In this document: positions 41,346 through 53,049 of the stretch, in pieces | How the letters are laid out: the number at the start of each line of letters is the position of its first letter | How positions within the stretch are numbered: position 1 is the stretch's first letter | NCBI GenBank assembly: GCA_024516035.1 | Contig: CM044956.1 | Location: 7,589,911-7,653,910 of the forward strand | DNA from: Bactericera cockerelli | Taxonomy: Eukaryota; Arthropoda; Insecta; Hemiptera; Triozidae | Length of the DNA stretch: 64,000 nt | Direction: 5' to 3' | Position numbers and translations under genes: made by a program | Notes under the pieces: model-generated | Databases searched by the model: none | Told to the model about the DNA's origin: nothing | What the model saw: only the letters and a program-made list of their open reading frames with translations

Positions 41346-42081
41346 CCTGGAGAATGGCAATAATGTCCAATGTCCATACTCAACCCAAGTAAGTTTGGGA
41401 AGAACAATCTCTGTAAAGAGGCCCCACAGAGACGGCAAAAAACATTCTCTCTGAATGTGAAGCAGCCTCTCACGCTTGACTGAAACACTTCTCAAGGCTG
41501 ATTCTAACACCTAAAGAAGTTACCGGGATCAGTCCTAAAAGAATCTTAAGCTTCATTAATAGCTTTGATCTCTTTTAGAGTTACAGGGGCATGTCACAAA
41601 GGATCTATTTAAGGTCCAGTGACAAAGAGCTTTCGTAGCCGACAGCCCTACTTATACCACTACCAAGTAAGTTTGGGCAAAGGTGTGAGGGAATTGAAGG
41701 ACTGAAGACGCCAATGTAAACACAAGTCCTGGAGGACTCAGAGTATCTTGTCCAGGCCCGCAGAGCTTTCAGACGAGGCTGCATAAATTATGGCTGATAT
41801 TATAATAACTTCAGCTCTCTCTCTCTCTCTTTCTTATTCCATTTTCCAGGCACGATGCACGGGGAGAAATTTGATTTCATTTTGATTTTTTTGATTTTAT
41901 TGATGATGACAAAACATTGAAAATACATTTTTACAATAGGTAGGTACGTAAGATTAATGTAAATTAATACTAAATAGTTAACATATTAACTAACATAACA
42001 TGTCCTAAACTACCCACACTATGAAAATCAGTGATTTCCTTGTTGCCGTCACTAAAATTATACAGACAAAAATCTGTGCAT
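41346..42081. other. no gene seen
   Basis: Anonymous sequence with a short CT run at 41815-41830. No motif was recognised. Confidence 0.4.
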
Positions 42082-42245
42082 CCCCAGAGGTTCCAGAAGT
42101 CGCGAATTCGAAACCCAGCCGGGACATGACAAGTTTTCCACCCGTTTGGGATTTTTACCACATTATAATACGTCTTGGGCTTACTGCTGGAATAATGGGA
42201 CTTGATAGTCCTAATCGGGCAGTATAAATAAGGCGATAATTTATT
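42082..42245 (+). repeat. tRNA-type SINE family E, 5'-truncated
   Basis: It starts within the head ('ccagaggttccagaagtcgc'), keeps 'attcgaaacccagccgggac' and the full body to 'ataaataaggcgataa'. Confidence 0.75.
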
Positions 42246-42589
42246 ATTATATTCATACTGAAGTCAAGGTTATAATAGATGAATCCGATTGGTAGGAAAA
42301 CATTATGTACAGTCAAACCTGGATATAAGAGAACTCAAGGGTCTGCAATTTTTTTCTCTTATCTATGTTTTTCTTACATCCAGTTCTCTTATGTACAAGT
42401 TTCTCTTACACCCAAAAAGTTAGCATGAGCTTAGGCGATGTAATTTTTGTAATAATAAAAAATGAAATATAAATTAATGATTTTTTTTTTCAAAATCAAA
42501 ATCTTATAACCAGGTTTTCTTATACACTATCGATCAAGCTACTGAGGTCGGTAAGTATGGTAAAAGAATTATATTAAGAATCTTTTGAG
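42246..42589. other. no gene; transposon-end-like fragment
   Basis: 'acagtcaaacctggatataa' near 42311 resembles the end of a Tc1/mariner-like element, and similar text occurs near 4415 (inverted) and 41100-41160. A fragment of SINE B head is at 42528-42551. Confidence 0.4.
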
Positions 42590-42765
42590 AGTCTTGAGTG
42601 GAAGGTAACCATTACGCGAGGTACATTCTAGAAGTATTTTCTACCACCTAACTGACCTAACCCTCAGATTTTTAAATTGTTTGAGGGTTAGGTGGCATCA
42701 GAAAATGCTTTGAGCAATAACCTCGCCTGGTTAACATTCCACTAAAGAGTGTTATTATTGTTATT
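42590..42765. repeat. two SINE A tail fragments in head-to-head inversion
   Basis: 42595-42668 is a minus-strand SINE A tail and 42680-42765 is a plus-strand one ('gagggttaggtggcatcaga', 'ttccactaaagagtgttatt'). Together they form an imperfect palindrome. Confidence 0.6.
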
Positions 42766-43429
42766 ATAAATTAGTCTCCCCTATCTAGTTTCCTGGATCC
42801 GCGCCTGTTCTTTCCACCTCCGTCAGAACAAATCTGATTCCAAATAACTTAATTCCAAGTTGACCAAGATCTTGGTAAAGTGTCCCCTGCTCTCTTCTAT
42901 ACACCAGCTGAATAAAGTTTATTTATTTTATTATTCTAATTTTCTACGGTTTTTTTATGCTCTATGAAGAGACAAATAAATTTAATCGGAAGTGACATCG
43001 AATGAAAAGAAGAAGTAACCTTCTCAACCGGACCCATAAAAATATTAGAAGTGATCATCTTTGGTTCAGAAATATTAGAAATGTTCTTCTGGCTTAGGTT
43101 CGGGCTGTTAAAAAAGACGGTTTCATCTTGATTCTATTTTCTAAGGAAACAAAGTATAGGCCGCAGTGTCCAATTATTTACTGCGAAGCCTATACAACCG
43201 AGTTTCAGGCCTATGAATCCCGAGATATTTACACGGTGGATCTGATAGGAATGCCGGATACAATGAGTCTGGGATGACACTATGACAGGCGCTGGAAACG
43301 GTAGTAAATTCATAGAATTTGCTGGTTAGGAGGCTCAATTATTGTTTTATTCTTAATAGAAATTCAAGAGATTACTAGGTATTATTTTATATTACCCGCG
43401 TATGTTTACAACAAAGTTTTAAATTTCTA
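42766..43429. other. no gene seen
   Basis: Anonymous DNA with a locally repeated 'aaatattagaagtgatcatc' type motif near 43040-43085. Confidence 0.4.
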
Positions 43430-43631
43430 AAGGCATTGTCACACGAAGTGTGTTCTAACGCGACGTGCTTACGACTGCCATACTGCCATGGTCCGTGGTC
43501 CCTGCTATACACAAGAGTCACAAACCCCTAAGACGTCTTGTTCACACTGTGTGCTGCTAACTAATAAAGACTTTTTAATTCACTAAAGTTTCACCAAGCA
43601 AAGGAATTATAGGAACACGCACATATTGTTG

Positions 43632-43853
43632 GGCCAGCGTCGATGGCGCATTGAATACACCGGTTCTCGTAGGATCACCGAAGTTAAGCAACGTACAGCG
43701 AAGTGAAGACTTCGTGATGCTGGTATTCCGGCCCAACCGATGCTGGGTGATATTGATGTGAGTAGCAGGTTTGTAAGTTTCCTGCGAATGGAGGGTAACA
43801 GTAACACCCCCGTCTCGAGATGACCTGGCTGTTGAAAGGGACGGAAAAACCCT
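43632..43853 (+). repeat. 5S rRNA-derived SINE (short form, C box lost)
   Basis: Head 'ggccagcgtcgatggcgc', 'ggttctcgtaggatcaccga' and 'agttaagcaacgtacagcg' matches the 5' part of 5S rRNA. It then passes directly from 'gaagacttcgtgatgctgg' to the body 'gctgggtgatattgatgtga' and tail 'gcgaatggagggtaacag'. It is the same deletion form as 10391-10619. Confidence 0.85.
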
Positions 43854-43962
43854 AGAAAAAATACCATATTGTTGAAATGCTCCAGTCGAATTTCTACTCA
43901 ATGGTCAGGACAAGAGCTTAAACCGTTTAGTTCAAATTTACTTAATTATTTACTGTTCATAG

Positions 43963-44183
43963 GAGCACTGGTAGTCAAGTGGTTAACGCGATAGTCTGGT
44001 AATCCAGACGTAGGGGTCCGTTGCGTTGCTTCGAATCCCACCCAGTGCATGAATTTTTCCTCATTAATTTGAATTTGTAACCACATAATAATAACACTCT
44101 GAGGGTTAGGTGGTAGAAAATGCTTTTAGCGTTAACCTCGCCTGCTGATTACCTTCCACTAAGTAGTGTTATTATTATTATTA
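43963..44183 (+). repeat. tRNA-derived SINE, family A
   Basis: Complete copy with head 'gagcactggtagtcaagtgg', body, hairpin and TTATTA tail. A small GCGTT insertion occurs just before the B box. Confidence 0.8.
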
Positions 44184-44833
44184 TTCATTCATAGTTTTAT
44201 TAAAGAACACTATGAAGGCAAATTGAAAGCTGTGTACCTCCAGGGAAATTTCAATTAAACGGTCAGAACAAGAGCCCATTGGAATTTATTTAAAATATTT
44301 CCTGTTCATCAATAATATTATACATCAATAGTACATGGTCGTTCACAGATACAGAGCCAGCACCAGCTTTGACAGGTCAAAAAACACTGGCACATATTAT
44401 TGACGCCCTTAAAAGGGTTGGCGATAGGAAGGGTAGGTATAAAATTTGGAAGAAGTTGATCAATGTCGACCCCAAATAGGTTTGGAAATAGGCAAAGTGC
44501 CATTGAAATGTACCTTAGGCCCTTACATAAGATTTACCTCCACTATAACAAAAAAACTTCCGATAAATTTCTAATATTATAGAAATGGGAACTTAAACTA
44601 AAACGAAGCTGTAGTCGCGTTAGCGGGCTCTGTGGTGTGACAGTGCCTTAACAGAACGGAAAAGATAGGTGAGTATAGAATAGCAATTACTACAGTACCG
44701 AGGCTATGCATAGACATGTCACATCTCCAACGATATCATCACGATCACAACTTACAACCAATTCCTGGTTGAAGACAGGAATTTTAATTGTGTTAGAGGA
44801 CAAAGGGGCATTGGTTTAATTAAATGTCGTCCC
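44184..44833. other. no gene seen
   Basis: Anonymous DNA. A partly duplicated phrase ('atttcaattaaacggtcaga acaagagcc' in parts) also occurs near 43885, hinting at a small local duplication. Confidence 0.4.
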
Positions 44834-46053
44834 CAGTGCCGGATTAAGGCTGCGCGGGGCCCTTGGCAATTTCAAGGCGCGGGGCCCCAAAATTGTACTG
44901 AGTTTATTCTAAAATACTATTTTTAGAACCTTGAAATCGAAGCAAAGTGTCCTGAGCACCAATCGATAATTGTATCCAAAACGACGTTTATAACACCAAA
45001 GGCAACATTTTTTCCGAATAATAGTAGAAATATCTAAATATGTATTATGAAAAGAATATGTATTGTGTAGAAAGATGTCATTAGGTAAGATGTGTAGAAA
45101 GTAGATCATCGATTACTATGAAGATTTTATCGCTAGTATTGAATGCTAATTTTTTTAAAGGTAACTTTCCAAATTAATTCCAAACAATCAAAAGGCACTT
45201 TTAAAATGCCCAAAGATTTTTTTTTCTTTTAATGGTACTAGAATTGCATGTCTTGAAAATCAATCCAAACCATCAAGATAAGTAAATTTGACGGTGCCGC
45301 AGGCGAAATTTTGGGGTAAAGTACTCGGAAAATAGATAGAAAAAAATATCTTGAAAAATTCATTAAAAGCGCCGCAGGCGGCTATAATGAAAATCATTGG
45401 TTAAGATGTCGATAAAGCCGATCAAAAGTTTGATGGTAGAGATTACCTAAGGCAATAATCACGTCCTTTGTCAATATTATTCTTTTCAAATACGAGTAAT
45501 ATATTATATACATATACGGTATCTAAAGATCTACCTATTTTCATATATGTGGTCCATTTTACGGGGGTCCCGTGGTTTTTCTTTTAACATTTCGCTTAAC
45601 TGGCTGTGATTTTATATAATATTAAAATCCATAAAACCGAGTTAAAGGTCATTCAAACACTTATAATTTATGTAAGCTGCCAGAAAGGCGGGGCCCCCAA
45701 AATCGCGGGGAACTTGGCATCTAACAAATCTGACATATTGGTAGGTAATCCGCTAATTTCTATGTGGTTGATCATTGTTTATTCAAGGAATAGATAATAA
45801 TAGGGAGCCCCGCGCTTTTCTTTCAATTTATGTACTTTGTTGTCAGTGTGTTTTTTTTTACTTTTATTTCTTCTTCTTCTTCTTACTCATTATTCAAAAG
45901 TACCTAGTGTAAGCTTTTAAAAAATCCATAATACCTTGTGTAAGCTTTTAAAACAACTCATAATATCTAGTGTAAGCTGCTCAAGCGCGGGGCCCCCTAA
46001 AGCGCGGGGCCCTTGGCATCTGCCAAATCCGCCATATGGGTAATCCGGCACTG
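44834..46053. mobile_element. hAT-type non-autonomous element with 8-bp target duplication
   Basis: Starts CAGTGCCGGATTA and ends TAATCCGGCACTG, with GTCGTCCC repeated exactly on both sides (44826-44833 and 46054-46061). It is 1,220 bases with no transposase frame. 'gcgcggggccc' motifs recur near both ends. Confidence 0.92.
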
Positions 46054-46153
46054 GTCGTCCCTCGTTAAAACCGTCACAACTGCCGATCAGATATTTTCCT
46101 AGCAATTCAAATCTTAACGTTTTCAAAAGCCTATCAATAAAAAACTTTTTCTA

Positions 46154-46417
46154 GCCAGCGTCGATGGCATGTTGAATACACCGGTTCCCTTCAGAACACC
46201 GAAGTTAAGCGACATCCAGCGAGGTTAAGACTTGGATGGGTGACCATTCAAATTCTAATTCTCGTGACGCTGGCTTTTCCCGGCCCCACTCAGGCTGGGT
46301 GAGGTCAATGTGAGTAGCAGGTTTGTGAGTTTCCTGCGAATGGAGGGTAAAACCCCCGTCGTGATATGACCATGGCAGTTGAAAGCGACGTTAAAACCCC
46401 ACTTAAAAAAAAAAACT
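46154..46417 (+). repeat. 5S rRNA-derived SINE (full-length, C box present)
   Basis: Best copy in the window. Head: 'gccagcgtcgatggca', 'ttgaatacaccggttccctt', 'caccgaagttaagcgacatc', then 'gacttggatgggtgacc', corresponding in order to 5S rRNA including the internal promoter regions used by TFIIIA. Body: 'ggccccactcaggctgggtg'. Tail: 'tcctgcgaatggagggtaaa', 'gaaagcgacgttaaaacccc' and an A run. Confidence 0.88.
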
Positions 46418-46583
46418 TTTTCTATGAAGGACTCGGAAGTAAAGAACAATACAGGGTGTTTCCAGAACTGATGTAGATATTATCTAGGTAAATCTTCTTC
46501 TTCTTATTATTATTACTAAATATTTTATTAGATACAAAGACATATAATATGTACAAAAAATAAATAAATGGAAAATATATATT

Positions 46584-46683
46584 NNNNNNNNNNNNNNNNN
46601 NNNNNNNNNNNNNNNNNNNNNNNNNNNNNNNNNNNNNNNNNNNNNNNNNNNNNNNNNNNNNNNNNNNNNNNNNNNNNNNNNNN
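46584..46683. other. assembly gap of exactly 100 N
   Basis: One hundred undetermined bases, the usual placeholder for a join of unknown length. Block B starts at the first base after it. The left side contains a fold-back terminus (TACAGGGTGTTTCC at about 46451), so a palindrome may have stopped assembly. Confidence 0.98.
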
Positions 46684-47379
46684 CCCCCTGAATCATACCT
46701 CTCCACCTCTGATATTGTCACCCTAACCCCTCGCGACACCCTCAATACCCTCAGGGGTGAAGATGGCAATAATAAGAAGGAGCACAAGTCAGGATGACTC
46801 AAGAAAGTTTAAAAAAATAACAAGCCCAAGTTTTGTTAAAGTTTTCTTTAAAAAAGTTCTTCCATCAGTTCAATTTCACCGTCATCAGCAATTGAAAAGT
46901 GACCGAAAACAATACATAATATATAATTTTGTACTTTGTATGTATAGTATAGTGCCTCGGTCGGCAATTAGCGGACCGCGGTCCAAATCCGGACCGCAAT
47001 GTTCTTTTGAACGGCCCGCGAACAAAATTCGAGGCCCGAAAAAGAAAATCTGTTTTCTCGTTACATATTAAAAAAATGTATATTTTGCCTCTAAACACCT
47101 GATACCTTCTAGGCTGTAGTTGTTTTAGTAGCAGCGTAGCTAACGCCGAAGATGAGAGTCTCTCGCCAGGATTTTCCCGACTTTTCCTAGCCCACAGAAC
47201 CAATGATCCGCGGAACTAACCATCGTGCGGACATTTAAGGCTTTTAATTTGAAGCATTTTGAACCCATTAAGAACTACAAGTCCACCTCCTCATCTATCA
47301 AGCTACGGACATCGCGTCGCGTCGGTCTTGAGTAAGTTTTGGAAAGTGAAAGAGGAAGAACTGTGGAACATAAGCAGAA

Positions 47380-48068
47380 AATAGTCTTGATATAGCCATC
47401 ATAGATGAAAGTTCCTTTGATTCTCAGGAGCTGCAAAGTCAAAAATATTGCCACTTGGCACAAAAGTCTTGATAAGGCCATCATAGCTGAATTTTTCTTC
47501 GATCCTTAAGAGCTGCAAAAAAAAAAGACTTTCTTACCTCTTGACCTTGATAAGGCCTGTCTTGACATGGCCATCATAGATGAAAGTTCCTTTGAACCTC
47601 ATAAGCTGCAAAGTCAAAAATATTACCTCTTGAATCAAAAGTCTTGATAAGGCCATCATAGATGAAAGTTCCTTTGATCCTCAAGAGCTGCAAAGACAAA
47701 GACTTTATTACCTCTTGAATCAAAAGTCTTGATAAGGCCATCATAGATGAAAGTTCCTTTGATCCTCAAGAGCTGCAAAGACAAAGACTTTATTACCTCT
47801 TGAATCAAAAGTCTTGATAAGGCCATCATAGATGAAAGTTCCTTTGATCCTTAAGAGCTGCAAAGACAAAGATTTTATTACCTCTTGAATCAAAAGTCTT
47901 GATAAGGCCATCATAGATGAAAGTTCCTTTGATCCTCAAGAGCTGCAAAGACAAAGATTTTATTACCTCTTGAATCAAAAGTCTTGATAAGGCCATCATA
48001 GATGAAAGTTCCTTTGATCCTCAAGAGCTGCAAAGACAAAGATTTTATTACCTCTTGACACAAAAGTC
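47380..48068. repeat. 85-bp minisatellite, about 8 units
   Basis: The unit runs 'caaaagtcttgataaggcca', 'tcatagatgaaagttccttt', 'gatcctcaagagctgcaaag', 'acaaagactttattacctct', 'tgaat'. CAAAAGTCTT starts at 47636, 47721, 47806, 47891, 47976 and 48061, exactly 85 apart, with more diverged units before. Block A has a single unit near 16880-16925. Confidence 0.93.
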
Positions 48069-49452
48069 TGAAAAATAAACTGCGGAACTGCGAGGACTAT
48101 TTTAAACACTCAAGCTGTCTTTTTGAAACTACAACCATCACGCTATGCTACAACGACCATTTCAAGTGGAAAGCGGACATTCAAGCGATAAAATGTTTAA
48201 AGAAGTACCCAGAAGTATTAATGCTTGAAAATAAATTGAATTATAGTTTGAGATCCTCCCTTTTTGATATCTTTGAGAAAATTGAAAGGGTCAATAATGT
48301 ATGAGTTGTTGGGTGGACACTCCAATGCCAGGACTTTTTTGGACAGCTCAGTTAGTATTGAGAGCCTACAAGGATCTCTTCAGAAGATTCAAAGCCGATT
48401 TAGTCCTTGAAATAGGTGGATTCAACGTAAACGTAGTTGGTACTCAATGTGACCTATTAAGTTAATTTGTTTTCAAACATTAATAAAATTAAGAAAACAT
48501 GTAAGAATATTTTAAAAAGGTACTCCTGCCCCATCTTTGATTGATCCATAACTTCGGGGGCGGTATCTGGATCCCCTCAGCCTCAAAGATACAGCAGGTA
48601 TTGTTTGTGAGTTTCCTGCGACTGGAGGGTATGACCATGCATTTGGGGTTTCACGTGATATGACGTGAAACCCCAATTAAAAAAATTCAAATTTAAAATT
48701 ACTTCTACAATAAATTACAGAGCCTATTAATCCATATTAAAATGAAATATGTACTCACAGAGTTAACTCGGAAATATCGGCGGGCTGTTGAAAACAGGCA
48801 TCATAATAACAATAATAATGGCAAAGGGGAAACTCAGAAGATGAATGATGCTGTGGAGAGGTACACAGGAGCTGAGGAAGTCAGTTGTAATCCCGGGTTT
48901 ATGCTGATTGTTTAGGGAAGAAATGTGGGGGGAGATTGAAGAAATGGGGGGGAGAGGGAGGGAAAGGGTGAGAATGAAATATGTGGAGGGCATCAGTGGT
49001 GGAGGGGGTGAGTGATAAAGGGTGTGAACTTGTTGTGTTTGGAGAAATTCTGCTGAATATATGTATGAGATAATCCGTTATTCCCTTTATATTTCGTCTG
49101 ATTTTTTTTATTTTAATTTTAGGTTTAATTTAATTTAATTCATTTTCCCATGATAAATTAAATATTTTCCTACCGACCGCGCCTGGTTCCATGTACAGGT
49201 AGGTACCTAAGTATTACCTACCCATAGTACCTATATGTATAGGTGCATATATTTCTTCCTTACAGCTGTGTGCCGACACTGGCTAGGTCTGCCTCCGGTG
49301 TGAGTTATGAGTTGATGTTTCTTCTTTCAATTAATTGGCACCTCAGCTCATGATTCCTAATGGCCGCAATTAGCTAGGTGAGGGCGAGACACGGAACAGA
49401 GTGCCAATAAGGAATCCAGGAGGTACCACGGTAATATTATTACTATTCAAAT

Positions 49453-49640
49453 TTGAATGGTCACCCATCCATGTCCTAGCCTCGCTGGACGTCGCTTAAC
49501 TTCAGTGACTGAACGAGAACTGGTGAATTCAACGTGCCATCGACGCTGGCTCTGGTATTTTTTTTAATTTGGGTTTAACGTCGGCGACGCTTTCAACTGC
49601 ATGGTCATATCACGACGGGGGTGTTACCCTTCATCTCTCC
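49453..49640 (-). repeat. 5S-SINE head (C box present) next to a second SINE tail
   Basis: 49453-49549 on the minus strand is a 5S-type head from 'ccagcgtcgatggcacg' to 'ggacatggatgggtgacc'. 49560-49640 is the tail of a second, truncated family member ('gaaagcgtcgccgacgtt', 'aacacccccgtcgtgatatg'). Confidence 0.7.
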
Positions 49641-49730
49641 TGATTTATTTTTATCTCTCACTATTTTCTATATTTTTCTTTCCCTCTTAGGGAATGTTTC
49701 TGTCCTTTTTTATGTCCAACTCAACACAAT

Positions 49731-49945
49731 AGTGCACTGGTAGTAAAGTGGTTGACGCGCTAGTCTGGTAATCCAGGTAGCGCATGGATCCGTTGGTTCG
49801 AGTCCCACCCAGTGCATGAATTTTTCCTCACTAATTTGAGTTTGTGACCACATAATAATAAGACTCTGAGGGTTATATAGTAGAAAATGCTTTGAGCATT
49901 AATCTCGCCTGGTGGCTACCTTCCTCTAAAGAGTGTTTTTAATAT
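49731..49945 (+). repeat. tRNA-derived SINE, family A (orthologue of 18051-18271)
   Basis: Complete head, body and hairpin tail at the same position within block B as the copy in block A. Confidence 0.8.
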
Positions 49946-50689
49946 AATAACTCCACCACATACCTCAAATGCTACAGTCTATATGTTAGCCAGGCCGATA
50001 TCTCTGAAACATCCTCGCAGCTCTCCAAGAATGTCTACTCTTATCTCGGTAAAATACCCAACTGAATTTATTCATTTATCCAACGTATTGTCAATTGTCA
50101 TGCATACTTTCAATAAAACCTCTGAAGATCAGACCTTTCCAAGCCGTGTTGGAAGAAAAAGTTATTCTACAGTTATAGATCTACATTTACAGATCTACAC
50201 TTAGTGATCTTCACTTAGAGTTATGCACCGATTGTAAAATACCTTATTGCTGATGCTAATTAATAATCTTTAAACGGTTTAACATGCCTGACCTTTCCTC
50301 AGACGGCGGCATTGTCGCGTAAGAAATACCTAGATTAGAAAAGAATTTCGCCCGTTAAATACAGTCTCCGGTGAATGATTTAGGTTAAGCAACGTCGAGA
50401 ATGGATTTGACTTGAATCAGTGCTTACCATCGAGGGGACGGACCAATGCGTTTGGAAAAAACAACTGGCATTCCGACTCAATCTGAGTGAGTTTTGTGAT
50501 AAGTCAGTCCTGATCAGTGAGTTAAAACCAAATAGAATCTTTGGCGTTAGGAAGGACATGCGGCTGTAAAAAACGTGCTCCACCCTCAACCTTGAGGTTG
50601 AACAATGCCGACCCCAATTGCAACGAACACATAATTATTATTATGAACAATATAATAATAATAATAATGTTTTTTTTTCTTCATAATAA

Positions 50690-50813
50690 TAATGGACCCC
50701 GAACATCCAAGTACAGAGCAGAAAAACTTCATACCCAGCTGGGAATCGAACCCAGGTAACTATGTGTGCAATACTTAGCGCTCTATCTCACTCGGCCACG
50801 GTGACTATTATTA
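50690..50813 (-). repeat. tRNA-derived SINE, family D (orthologue of 19000-19085)
   Basis: It keeps the 'ggaccccgaacatccaagta' body that block A has lost, plus B box (minus strand 'gggttcgattccc') and head to 'gtcaccgtggccgagtgaga'. Confidence 0.7.
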
Positions 50814-51335
50814 TTATTACTTAATATCTTGAGATTCCATTCCACCAGGGTACCATATTCTACTTTCATGCAAACGATCAGCATTTTAAAATCCAAAGTT
50901 CTGCATTAATTCCCCGAGAATTTTGTAAAATCCCATGAAATATTTCCAGCTGAATAAAATCCTCGAGCTTGAACTTCCAAGTTGAACTTATTATTATTAT
51001 TCTCGCTAGTCCTTTGTTCACCAGTATTATTGTACTCGCTAATGGTGGTTATTATTATTAGTATTATTATTATCAAGTATTATTATTGCTGTTATAATTA
51101 TCATCGGGATCGCCTCTAAGCTATCTTATCCGGCTTAAACATTTCGTCTTGTCTTTCACATGCTCATTAGATCAGCGGTTCCTAAACCTAAACATCTGAC
51201 CACTTGTGGGCCAGTGGGCCTAGGGCCATTATGCTGATGAACATTTGAGGCCACGATGAGGAATGCCTCTAAATCTTTTACTCAGTCCTATCCCGCTTAA
51301 GCAGGGTCGACGTTATTCAACCTCATGGTTGAGGT

Positions 51336-51606
51336 TGTTGGTTTTGGCATATTTTTGCGCCTGGATGCTATTTTTAACGCTAACGATTCTATTTGATTTA
51401 AAGTCCTGGATTAGGACGGGGATTTTACCCTCCATTCGCTGGGAATCGTACCAGCTACCCTCATTAACCTCACCCAGTCTGTGTAGCGCCGGAAATACCA
51501 GCCTCACATGTACGGAGGGAACAGAATTTTCTGCTTCGACCGGGGATCGAACTCAGGATCTCTGGACTGCGGGCAGTACTCACAACCGTTACGCCACGGA
51601 GGCTGG
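51336..51606 (-). repeat. SINE family G (orthologue of 19612-19898)
   Basis: tRNA-like head on the right (minus strand 'ctccgtggcgtaacggttgt') and 5S-SINE-like body on the left ('cagactgggtgaggttaatg'). A short stretch between head and body is deleted relative to block A. Confidence 0.7.
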
Positions 51607-51844
51607 AGGAATACCTCTAAATGATCCATATAGAAATATGCTAGGCCAGCGTTTATTCCTGCCCAAACCAGGCTAGATGAGGTGAATGTGCGGATCTTAT
51701 TGTAATTGAACTTGATTAAAAAAAAATCTTCTTCCAAAATAATATTTTTACAAGAAAGTAATGTTAGTAGTAAGTACTTGTCTCTTGTCTTAAATATGAT
51801 TATTAGCCAACGTCGATGGTTTCTTTTATCTATTATCTCTAGAT

Positions 51845-51916
51845 TCTTCACCTCGCTGGACGTTGCTCAACTTCAGATCCTGCAAGAACCGGAGCATTCA
51901 TCGGGCCATCGACGCT
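51845..51916 (-). repeat. 5S-derived SINE head fragment (orthologue of 20153-20222)
   Basis: The minus strand reads 'tagcgtcgatggcccgatga', 'atgctccggttcttgcagga' and 'gttgagcaacgtccagcgag', closer to 5S than the block A copy. Confidence 0.6.
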
Positions 51917-52222
51917 ACCATAAACAATACCTTGATTTGGGAACCTCTGCCAAGGATGACCCGATCTATTATCTCTAGATTCGCCTGTAAGTTAGCGGCG
52001 TCGGCTTTGTGCCTTTTTGTTTCAGATCTCGCCTGCCTAACTCCCAGAGTGGCTGAATCGCGGCAGCCAAAGTATGCACCTACGGAACACAGGTCATGTT
52101 TTGCGACACTTACCTGTATTTGTACCCCGATAGTTCAAAGTATTTTCTGAGTCTGGTAAAGTTTTCTGAGGAGCTTTACATGCTACGTATTTCTCAGATT
52201 ATTATTATTATTTTCTCAGATT

Positions 52223-52375
52223 AGATAGACCTCAGTAGTTTGATCGATAAGACGGCGGACTTGTAACCTGCAGGTTGGTGGTTCAAGTCCTGGTTTGAGC
52301 GTGGGTTTATTAAAGCGAGTTTGAGTAGTTGTGATATCACGAAAGTGATTAACACAAATATGACAACTTTACCTG
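52223..52375 (+). repeat. tRNA-derived SINE, family B, complete
   Basis: 'ctcagtagtttgatcgataa' head, B box 'ggttcaagtcc', body 'aagcgagtttgagtagttgt' and 'cgaaagtgattaacacaaat'. It lies at the junction between block B and the inverted Tsf1 arm. Confidence 0.8.
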
Positions 52376-53049
52376 GAATTTCTGAGGATCTATTTCATAT
52401 AAATGTACCTTCATACAAGGGAAACTTGAAAATCCTTAGCTCCAAAAGACTTTCAACAGCTACAAGCCACAAAGGTCATTCCGAAATGGAATTTTAAAAA
52501 GAAGATATAGGTTCAAACTATTTGCAGCATGCATTCATTTATTTTTATTAGCATACTCATATTTACTTTTTCCATGTAGGTACAATTTTGTACATAGATG
52601 TTCATGTGCCCTATGTCATACATTATTATACTTTTTACATATTTTCAATGTATTTATTCTCTATATGCATATAAGAGCTACATATAAGGAGGCAAAACTT
52701 TCCAGACTCAAGTCACTTGAAGATCACAACACAGGAGAGGGACGGGTGCGGCTGCATTGTCTAGCCGGCAGCCAGGCAATGGCATTATAGGGCACGTTTA
52801 CACTCCGCGACAGTCGTGAGGTCCCAGCAATTGGCTGCTGTTTTGTTGTGGAGAGGAAATGCATAATTTCAGCGCTATATCGCATTCCGTGAGTTCAGCC
52901 CAGGGCCAGGTTTCAATTCCAGTGTGAGCCAATTATTTCAACATTTTCAAAAAAATGTTGAAAAGTATTTAAGTTTAAATTGTTTCTGGCAATTGTGGCG
53001 AATCACAAGCCCTTCCACAGTCACTGAGTGTAGTTTACTTTATTTTCAA

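Larger units (their letters stand above)
43430..44655. mobile_element. possible non-autonomous TIR element hosting two SINEs
   Basis: The left side reads 'aaggcattgtcacac' and the right side the approximate inverse 'gtgtgacagtgcctt'. 'aacgcgac' near the left end also reappears inverted near the right end. SINEs at 43632-43853 and 43963-44183 lie inside. The TIRs are imperfect and the target duplication is unclear. Confidence 0.4.
46684..52220. repeat. segmental duplication block B (direct copy of 16460-20545)
   Basis: Same order and orientation of landmarks as block A, with extra material: the 85-bp array at 47380-48068, a hAT-like terminus fragment around 46955-47045 ('cggtcggcaattagcggacc') and the insertion around 49080-49640 with 5S-SINE pieces. 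No recognisable host gene. Confidence 0.85.

Noticed and set aside
46154..46245. Genuine 5S rRNA gene
   Set aside because: Only the first part follows 5S rRNA; the 3' end is replaced by the SINE body, and other copies carry the same replacement.
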